From Saccharum officinarum (lineage: Eukaryota; Streptophyta; Magnoliopsida; Poales; Poaceae), in the NCBI GenBank assembly GCA_020631735.1, contig CM036160.1, positions 1,906,407-1,970,406 on the forward strand: a stretch of DNA of 64,000 bases, given 5' to 3'. The notes under the pieces are model-generated. The model saw only the letters and a program-made list of their open reading frames with translations. It did no database searches and was not told where the DNA came from. Below are positions 56,897 to 64,000 of the stretch, piece after piece; positions within the stretch are counted from its first letter, which is position 1, and each line of letters starts with the position of its first letter. Made by a program: the position numbers and the translations under genes.

Positions 56897-58813
56897 TGAA
56901 AGTCCTATGTTTGGTGTTGGTAATTAGTGACAATGCCTAAGTACTAATCCCATGCCTAAGTTGTATGTAGCATATGAGGATTAGTACACTCCAAGGTTGG
57001 TGGCAGATGGACATGGTGATCATGATGGCCACACTTGGATTTGGACGCAACCCTACGTGATCAAGGCAAAGGTATATGCTTAAGGGTTGTGTTTTAGTAA
57101 CCAAGACACCTAGTGGGTGTGGTTACATTATAGGATAGATAGCCGTACTATAAAGAGGGGAATGACGCGGCTATTGAACTCCTAAGTGCCTCTAGATGTG
57201 CATTTCATGATCATATGCATTTGGATAGAACTAATATCGCCTCGAAAAATGACTGTGAAAATGCTAACACACTCACACATGATGAAGATCACTTGGTGAT
57301 GTTAGCACATTTACGACGGCGTTGGAGTTTGAGCGGTAGAGAGGGTTTGGGGTCTTCTCTCCCTCCCGCCGAGCGTGCGAGCGCGGGATTCAGGTGATTT
57401 TGGGGATATGAAATGCCTATTTTCCACTACGCCGGAAGTCGGAAAAAGAAACGGAGGCAAACGGGGGTCACAGTGGTGACCGGACGCTGGACCGGACGCG
57501 GTCACTGTTTGACCGGACGCGTCCGATCAGTGTCCAGTATCTGCGCGTTTTTCAGTTGTTTGATCGGACGCGAGGCGCGTCCGGTCATAGGCGACCGGAC
57601 GCGTCCGGTCGTCCAGGGAGCTTACTGGACTCCGACCGGACGCGGGTACTGTGGCGTCCGGTCGGTTCTTCAGCGCGTCCGGTCGCTGGTTCGTTTTGCG
57701 CGACTCAGTGCTGACCGGCGCGTCCGGTCAGTCACGGGACCGGCGCGTCCGGTCGTGACCAGCGCGTCCGGTCGTTGCGACCGGCGCGTCCGGTCAGTGT
57801 TTCAAAAAAGAACCGTTGCGCGACCGGCGCATCCGGTCCACGCGACCAGCGCGTCCGGTCAGCGCGAATTGCGTCTGTTCAAGTTTCTAACGGCTATATT
57901 CGAAGGGGTACGTCTATAAATACTCGTTGGCCGGCTCAAGGCTCTCTCTCTCGAACATTTGACATACTTGTGAGCACTTTGAGCTAAGCAACTCCCCTCC
58001 CACTCATCTCTCTTGCTTCTTTGCATATTCGAAGTGAGATTGAGTGATTCAAGTGCATTTGCATTGTGAGATTGCATCTAGTTGGCACTTGGTGGTTGAT
58101 TTGCTGCGGGATTCTTGTTTCTCTTGGTGGTTGCCGCCACCTAGACGGCTTAGAGCAGCTTGGAGGCGTTGGCAAGAGTTGGTGTTTGTTCTTGGCCACC
58201 TCCGGTGATTGTGAGGGGTTTGTGCCTACCTCGGCGAAGCGCCAAAGGCAACATTAGTATATTGCTCGTGTCATTGCAACCTTTTGCCATTTGGTAGGTT
58301 CTTGTGGCGCCTTTTGAGAGGCTCGGTGTGTGACCGATTAGCCACCGAACCACGTGGTGAAGAGGGACACAACGGGGACTAGCGTGCCGGCAAGCACGTG
58401 AACCTCGGGATAAATCTTCGTGTCATCACTTTCATATTGTGATTGATTGATCCCGGTGTTCGGTTATCTTGGTATTCATTGTTGATCATATTGGTTGGCT
58501 CAATACTTCGCCCCTCGGTGATACCCTCCTAACTCAACTCCACATTACTTTCTTAGTTATCTTTGCTAGCTAGTTAGCTTTGCTAGAGTAGCTTCTTTGT
58601 GTAGCTTGCTAGTTGTAGTTTCCTTCTCGGTTTGACTTGTGCGGTTGAGTGCAATTACTAGAATTGTGAATTGGTTAGGTGGCTTGCAAACACCCCGTAG
58701 GCTAAGCAAAACTCGCATCTCGCTATTTGTTTTATTGATAAACTTGCTTAGCTTGTCTTTGTAGAAAATTTTAATAGGCTATTCACCCCCCCTCTAGCCA
58801 TCAAGACCTTTCA
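56897..58813 (+). repeat. 3' LTR of element 3 (1917 bp)
   Basis: TGAAAGTCCTATGTTTGG to GACCTTTCA. Palindrome array at about 57476-57862 with about nine CGTCCGGT and five ACCGGACG units, TATA box TATAAATACTCG at about 57915. Very similar to 9596-11515. Confidence 0.93.
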
Positions 58814-59611
58814 GCGCGTCCACATCGGACAAGGGCACCGCCGCCGGGGGTTGGGTCGAAGCTGAGCCACCGCGACCCATAGCACAGGTTGCTAGGGTTT
58901 CCTGTAGCACCTGCATCGCATGGAGACACACGGAGTAGAAGGAGGAGGCAGCGCCGGCGACAAGCGACGCCGGCGGCCACCGGTGGGGCCTAGTCGCGAG
59001 GAGGGAGGAGGAGGAGGACGCAACCACCACGCCCGCCTGCGACAACCGTCGTCGCCTTGTCCACGTCGCGATGGAGAGGGAGAGGGAGAGGGCGATGGGA
59101 AGAGAGAGAGGACGCCCTGGCTGCGGCCACGGCCGGGATCCAGAGAGGGAGAGACGGCGGTGCAGGTAAGAGCATCGCTGGGAGGGCCGCTGTATGGAGA
59201 GGGAGCGGCAGTGTGTGGGAGGGAGCGACACTGTTTTGGATTCGGGAAAAGGCATGAAGACTCTAGAGAATGATGGAGATGGTGAAAGGAGGGTAGTCGG
59301 ATGGAGATCAAACGGTAGAAATTAGTTTTGCTATCGTGGATGGTCTAGCTTCTCGGCGACCGGTTCATCTTTGTAAGGGTTAAATTTGCAACTGGTTTTG
59401 GAAAAAAAACATATTTTTGTTTTATCTGATTCATATACACACTTTGGTACACTCTCCCTCCCTATGAATTGACACTTGTCTTCGCAAGAATAATATCAAT
59501 ACAATCCATCCATTCCAAATTAGAAGACATTTTGGCTTTTTAGATATATTTTGATATGTATCTAGACATAGTGTTTATTTAAGTGTTTTCGCAAAAAAAA
59601 TGTTTATTTAA

Positions 59612-59615
<4 letters not shown>
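58814..59615. other. GC-rich then AT-rich DNA right of element 3
   Basis: 58814-59280 is GC-rich with open frames on both strands, the longest on the minus strand (58794-59255, Ser/Pro/Arg-rich and running into the LTR). No family recognised; it may be the start of an interrupted host gene. 59500-59600 resembles half of a Stowaway MITE (CCATTCCAAATTAGAAGACA). Confidence 0.4.

Positions 59616-59704
<89 letters not shown>
59616..59704. repeat. (AT)n microsatellite, about 44 units
   Basis: Uninterrupted AT dinucleotides between a half MITE and AT-rich DNA. True length may differ. Confidence 0.95.
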
Positions 59705-59707
<3 letters not shown>

Positions 59708-59888
59708 AAACAAAAAACATATAGATGGAAAATAGGTGGTTGTGATCATCCATATAGGAATACAAGTACGCGACCAACTCTGTCATTTTGTCCATTATAT
59801 TCCTTAATACCTCTTGCTAGTAGAGACGATTGCCCAAGGTAAAGTTAAATTTATATTTTTAGGAAACTAAAGTCAAATTTGTCATCAA

Positions 59889-59977
59889 GGACATGTGCTC
59901 CCATCCCAGCACCTTTGGATGTGCATGCATCCATCCCCATGCACATCCAATGGTATTGGGGATGGGGGCACATGTCC
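59889..59977. other. Strong imperfect hairpin (stem about 39 bp)
   Basis: Left arm begins GGACATGTGCTCCCATCCC and right arm ends GGGATGGGGGCACATGTCC. Inner parts TTGGATGTGCATG and CATGCACATCCAA also pair, leaving a loop of about 11 bases. A handful of mismatches or bulges over the stem. It could be a plant microRNA-type precursor or a tiny foldback element; no expression evidence is available from sequence alone. Confidence 0.7.
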
Positions 59978-61390
59978 CTGAGAGTGAAAAAAAACCGTGT
60001 CCGACTACCCAGCATACCATATGGGAGGGCGACCAGACCGTGCCTCGCTTTTCATTCGTTCCACAAAAGCCTAGACCATGACCCAGGAGAGCTGGTTCCA
60101 CACATGAATCCTAGAAATTTGACAACCTTGTTCTTGGTCTTCTCCTCGAGCCTATAGGGCTCGAAGGTCTGGAGCCAATTCTCACCCTCATCGAGGGAGA
60201 AGCCCTACTTGTTGCATCTTAGGTGTTGGAACGCCTCATCCAGCTGGATCTGCTCCTGCACCTACCCATAGGATTATCATTCACAACATTATATTGCATC
60301 CAAAAGCAAAGGAAAAAGGCGTAGATGCCAAAATGGGCCTAGCCTGTTGGGTGGCACTAGGCACGACCCGAAAAAGCATGGCCCAACATGAAGTCCAAAG
60401 TGCTAGTGCTAGCAGGAGCACGGGCGTAGTACCGTTCCTGAACTGCAAGTCCAGCCCGTAGTGTCGGCACGGGCATGGGCATGACACACACTTAATGGGC
60501 CGACATCCCTCTCAATCCTAGATATAAACAACCGCATGTTCCCAACTCCCCATCTCATCCCATAGCCACTGCCGTTGTCTCGAACTCACAAGTCGCAGAC
60601 ACCCTCCGCATCCCGATCCCACGCGACTCCCTCCCGATTCGTTTGATGGCGCCTGCCACCCTTCCCCACCCCAGCCACCCTGGCACTCGACCTCCACCAC
60701 CCTTTGCCTCCTCGGCCAACCTCTCCACCCTCTACTTCCTCGGCCTCTCTCTTAGCGGCATGACCACCTCTACCAACTTCTTCTCTGGCTTCTCTCGGTG
60801 GCGTGGCGAGGGCAAGACACTAGGGGTGACGTCGCTGTGAAGTGCTCGACGTGGGGGAGTGGCGGCACGACGGTGATAGCTGTGAGGATGGCGTGAGGCG
60901 ATGGGCCGACACTAACACGGTGGGTCACCATGCCCATCGGCATGACATGACACGACTAACTGCTTGTAGGGTCATGCCTAGGCCGAGAGTTGGACATCAT
61001 GGCCCAACATAGCATGACATGACTTGTGGCAGAACCGCCTAGTTTAACTTAATCTCAAGCACACTTGTCAGTCATCATGCTTATGGGCATGACCTAGAGC
61101 ATGTCATACATCATGCTTACACATGCTTACATAGCCTAGGTTGAGCATGATCCTGAACAGCATGCTCACGGGCCGCACCATCTTCCAGTGCATGAAGAAA
61201 CTACACCATCACGGCATGTCCATCACCATCCCCGTCATGCTAGGCTTCCTACTTGTCGCACTCATCTAGAAATTCTACTTTGCCCCAATAAGTGCACCTA
61301 GCCCTTTAGTGGGTTTTTGGTGGTTTGAATGATAACACAACTAAAGGTCTAACAGGTTTGATAAGTGTTGCCTAGGGATTTGATTGTGTT
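59978..61390. other. Repeat-like DNA without a supported gene
   Basis: 60320-61180 is rich in GGCACG, GGCCCAACAT and CATGACATGAC strings that resemble plant hAT-type subterminal repeats. A plus-strand Pro/Ser-rich frame at 60643-60840 has no recognised domain. Confidence 0.4.
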
Positions 61391-61500
61391 GCATACACTC
61401 AGATATATTATTTTGAAAGAACCTTTATGCATACACTCGGATATATTATTTTGAAAGAACCTTTATGCATACACTCGAATATATTATTATGAAATTTAAC
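61391..61500 (+). repeat. 38-bp tandem repeat, nearly three copies
   Basis: Units starting GCATACACTCAGATATATTA at 61391, 61429 and 61467 (the last partial). Copies 1 and 2 differ at about one base. Confidence 0.9.
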
Positions 61501-62323
61501 AAAAAAATTCATAGTGGATTAGTAGAGTGTGGAACTTTCACGCAATTCCACAAAACTTTCTCACAATCTCATAGAACAGAATAATACAAAGTTTGCTACG
61601 CTATAGACATCAAGCTCAAACCAAATGTGTAGATGTGCTTGGACATGTCCACTAAAAAGTCCATGAAGTACCTGCACTTACAAACACATACAACCAAGTA
61701 TATCGAGTGGAAAGGAAATATTGCAATTCAACACACACGAGAGACAAGCGATTTTGTTTCACCAAAGTTTGGGTTCCTAGTTAAACACTATGTCTCCATT
61801 GAGGTGGCAGTGAGCAACTCATAAAGCTCGTGCTCGTGTCAGGTCCCTCTCGACCACTATCCTCATCTCCACTAGATGAACTTTTCCCTTGCACTTTTAG
61901 ATTTGTTGTATGAATTTAAGTGTATCAAAGGTTGCTTCCTTAATGGGAAGAGATCCTTAAGGGAAACGGAAGAGAGATTGCCTGCATATTTGCACTACAG
62001 TTGTAGCTTTGATTAGTTGAGATATTTATGTATCCATGAGCTTCATATTTGTATCTTATGTTGGATGAGACATATATGAGCTTTATCTTTGTATCATGAG
62101 AGAGACATGTATTTGAGCTTTATGGATGTATGTCATTTGACACATGAGCTTTATGGATGTTCGTAAGTGAAATCTTAAGTTCGGTAACAAAGAACATGCT
62201 TAAAATTAAGTTTTAGTTTGAAATCAAAATTATTAAAAGCATTCGAAACAAACCTTGCTATACATAATTCTAGTATTGTTACACTGCAACTTAATTCCTT
62301 TCGCACTTGACTATCAACAGTCA
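61501..62323. other. AT-rich intergenic DNA
   Basis: Short repeated phrases around GAGCTTTATGGATGT (62048-62165). No supported gene. Confidence 0.45.
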
Positions 62324-62704
62324 TGTTGTTATGGACGTCGTTGGGATGGGAGGATTGAGGAGGAAGAGGGGCGGAGGCCGGAGCTACAGTACCCGCGAGC
62401 TACGGGACCTGCGGTACTTTTCACGTGCGAGAGGAACGGTGGCGCTACAGTACCCCCACGGTACTGTTCACATGTGGGAGAGGCAGAGGGCCGACGGCTA
62501 GGGCTGTGGGGGGCACTGGGAACGCCGGCCGCGGGGCTTCGCCCACGGCCGACAAGAGAGAAGGTTTTTCCTTCTAATCTCTTGCTTGATTAGATTGATA
62601 TATCTCCTCTCCTTATATAGAGAAGAGCTCTTACTTAATCTCTAAGCAAACGACTAATTAACCCTAACGGGCTAAGGCCCAATAGGCCCTTGACTCTCCT
62701 AACA
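62324..62704 (-). repeat. Antisense copia-type LTR (about 381 bp), probably solo
   Basis: On the minus strand it starts TGTTAGGAGAGTCAAGGG at 62704 and ends CATAACAACA at 62324. TATA box CTATATAAGG (minus, 62611-62620). No primer-binding site or polypurine tract is visible next to it and the flanking 5-mers (AGTCA, CTGGA) do not match, so borders are approximate. Confidence 0.6.
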
Positions 62705-63077
62705 CTGGAAGACGTGCCCAATGATAATAGTAAAGAGAGCCCTGGAGACCCATGGCAGTTCACTGGGCTCTTGCCATGGGCTTGACAGGGCACGATGATG
62801 AGCTCCGTGGCAAACTGAAGTATTTGATTACCACGGATGAGTAGAGTAGCGTGTCTATTGACTAACGATGACATGTTGAGCTGCTGGAACGTTCTTTGCT
62901 GCTGCTGCTCCAAAGACCGAAGTAATAATCCGAGTAAATTTGGATAATGCAGAACGAACAGAGAGTAGAAAAGCAATCTGAGCAAATTTAGACACAGCAG
63001 GTTAGACCGCCAAATTAGAATAAGATACACGACGTCTCACACGTAACAATAGTGTATATTAGTGACTCCGATCCTTA
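62705..63077. other. Intergenic DNA
   Basis: No supported gene. It may be the 3' UTR of the minus-strand candidate gene at 63078. Confidence 0.4.
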
Positions 63078-63509
63078 TTAAGAGGCAACATTACTATTAT
63101 TATTAGAGTAGAGTACTATTTTACCATCAAGCCCCGCATCTACAGTTGTGGACAACCTGATAGCACACTCGTATAACAGTCGGCTATGGAGATACGCCAA
63201 ACCATCACCAATTGGCCCACTACTACTGCGTCGTGCCATCTCCAACAACCAGTCGCCGCAGGAGTAGGTCCGGACGAGGCAGAGCCAGAAGGCAACGACG
63301 GAAGCAACGAGGGCAGCGACAAGGCAAAACCAGGCGACCATCGCACACGGCGCCACCTGGTGGAAGAGGAGAGACACGACGGCATTGGAGACGATGACAG
63401 GGACCCCAATCTGCAAGAAACCGGCGTAGTGGAGAGCTTGGCAGGCGACCAAGGTCGCCCGCGGCAAGAAGAGCGGAAATACTGTCCTTCGTGCGTCCGA
63501 CACGTGCAC
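63078..63509 (-). CDS. Hypothetical membrane protein, tentative
   Basis: A 143-residue minus-strand frame starting MHVSDARRTVFPLFLPRATL. It has one or two hydrophobic spans near residues 31-80 (FLQIGVPVIVSNAVVSLLF, then AWFCLVAALVASVVAFWLCL) followed by a polar tail. Base composition is GC-rich as in grass exons. A second minus-strand frame from ATG 63940 (Glu/Gly/Arg-rich start MDPPREQGAGG) overlaps in another frame and might be its first exon if an intron or a frameshift near 63510-63540 is present. I do not recognise the family. The true start is uncertain. Confidence 0.4.
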   Translation of the reverse strand: MHVSDARRTVFPLFLPRATLVACQALHYAGFLQIGVPVIVSNAVVSLLFHQVAPCAMVAWFCLVAALVASVVAFWLCLVRTYSCGDWLLEMARRSSSGPIGDGLAYLHSRLLYECAIRLSTTVDAGLDGKIVLYSNNNSNVAS

Positions 63510-64000
63510 TCTTTCCAGACGCGACGTGGCTCACGCTCCTCCACTCCTCCCCCTGCCTTATCCTCTTCCACTGCCTTATCAGCCCACCGAACGCTCGCCC
63601 TTCGCCTCCGCCTCACCATCCTCCGCCCCTTAGCCGCCGTGCTCCTCCGCCTACTCGTGCTGCTCTCGGCTGCCGCTCTCCTCCTCCGCCGTGCCCGCAG
63701 TGCTCGCGCCCCGTACCTGGCGCTCGCGCTCGCGCTCTCCCTACCCCTCGCGTTGCTCTCGGTCGTCACGCTCCTCCTCCTCCAGTTCGCCGCCGTCCCG
63801 GAAGACCCACCACCAGCCTCCGGCTCGTGGCCCTCCGCTTCCTCCCCCTCCTTCGGCTCGTGGCCCTCCGTTCCCTCCCCTCCCCGGGCCTCCTCGTCCT
63901 TGCGGTCTCCGCCGGCTCCCTGTTCCCGTGGTGGATCCATGGAGCAGCGGCCTCCCCGTGGTCGATCCCTGGAGTACGATGCAGATCCAGTGGCGTGGTG
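63510..64000 (-). other. GC-rich possible 5' part of the hypothetical gene
   Basis: Open on both strands because of high GC. The minus-strand frame from 63940 has an ATG in good context and an acidic, low-complexity start. The plus strand is also open to the window edge with Leu-rich potential membrane spans but has no start codon. Confidence 0.3.

Larger units (their letters stand above)
50098..58813 (+). mobile_element. Sirevirus element 3, pol frame intact, 5' LTR mostly in the gap
   Basis: Ty1-copia element with the end of its 5' LTR (50098-50236), primer-binding site, damaged gag, complete pol and a full 3' LTR (56897-58813). It is the best-preserved copy of the subfamily seen at 4042-11515. 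The five bases after the 3' LTR are GCGCG; the left target duplication is lost in the gap. Confidence 0.93.

Overview
This window is plant nuclear DNA, almost certainly from a grass (Poaceae; the repeat types suggest an Andropogoneae-like genome such as the sorghum, sugarcane or Miscanthus group, which is inference). Introns with GT-AG borders, Sirevirus and Tekay LTR retrotransposons, Stowaway-type MITEs and a tRNA-derived SINE support this. Most of the 64 kb is nested transposable elements; host genes are few and several are broken.

Layout. 1-4041 is the 3' end of a Ty1-copia Sirevirus (element 1) with its LTR. At 4042 that LTR is fused directly to the middle of gag of a second Sirevirus (element 2, to 11515), which interrupts an NB-ARC-like gene whose 3' end follows at 11516. 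A two-exon F-box gene lies at 13164-14796. A second NB-ARC-like copy (16647-17647) carries one nonsense codon and is cut off by an antisense LTR remnant of a chromovirus-like element. A LINE ORF1 remnant (about 18759-21375) and a ubiquitin-like pseudogene (22353-22802) follow.

The largest unit is a full-length Ty3-gypsy chromovirus of Tekay/Del type at 23499-38073. It has 3.94-kb LTRs, a perfect 5-bp target duplication (AGCGC) and an integrase ending in a chromodomain. It sits inside an older antisense copia remnant. Between its leader and gag it carries an extra sense-strand ORF starting at 28228. The N-terminus of that ORF copies the histone H3 tail (residues 1-13 identical; K4, K9 and S10 kept; K14 and K18 replaced by R). 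A novel middle region, a coiled coil and a very acidic C-terminal tail follow. This is the most interesting feature here: one element combines a histone-tail mimic with a chromodomain, the fold that in other proteins reads methylated H3 tails.

Further right are two paralogous A-rich repeat arrays (40455-40720, 41755-42105), a third NB-ARC-like copy (42530-43891, frameshifted), a two-exon P-type PPR gene on the minus strand (45892-47752), small MITEs and a SINE. After a 100-N assembly gap comes a third Sirevirus (element 3, to 58813) with an uninterrupted pol frame but a broken gag. The right end has low-complexity repeats, a strong 89-nt hairpin (59889-59977), an antisense copia LTR (62324-62704) and a possible small membrane-protein gene on the minus strand.

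Working together. The only apparently intact host genes are the F-box and PPR genes. The three NB-ARC-like copies are one small gene family being degraded by insertions and indels. The retroelements form a readable order of events: antisense copia first, then the Tekay element into it; NB-ARC-like genes first, then Sirevirus and chromovirus LTR sequence into them.
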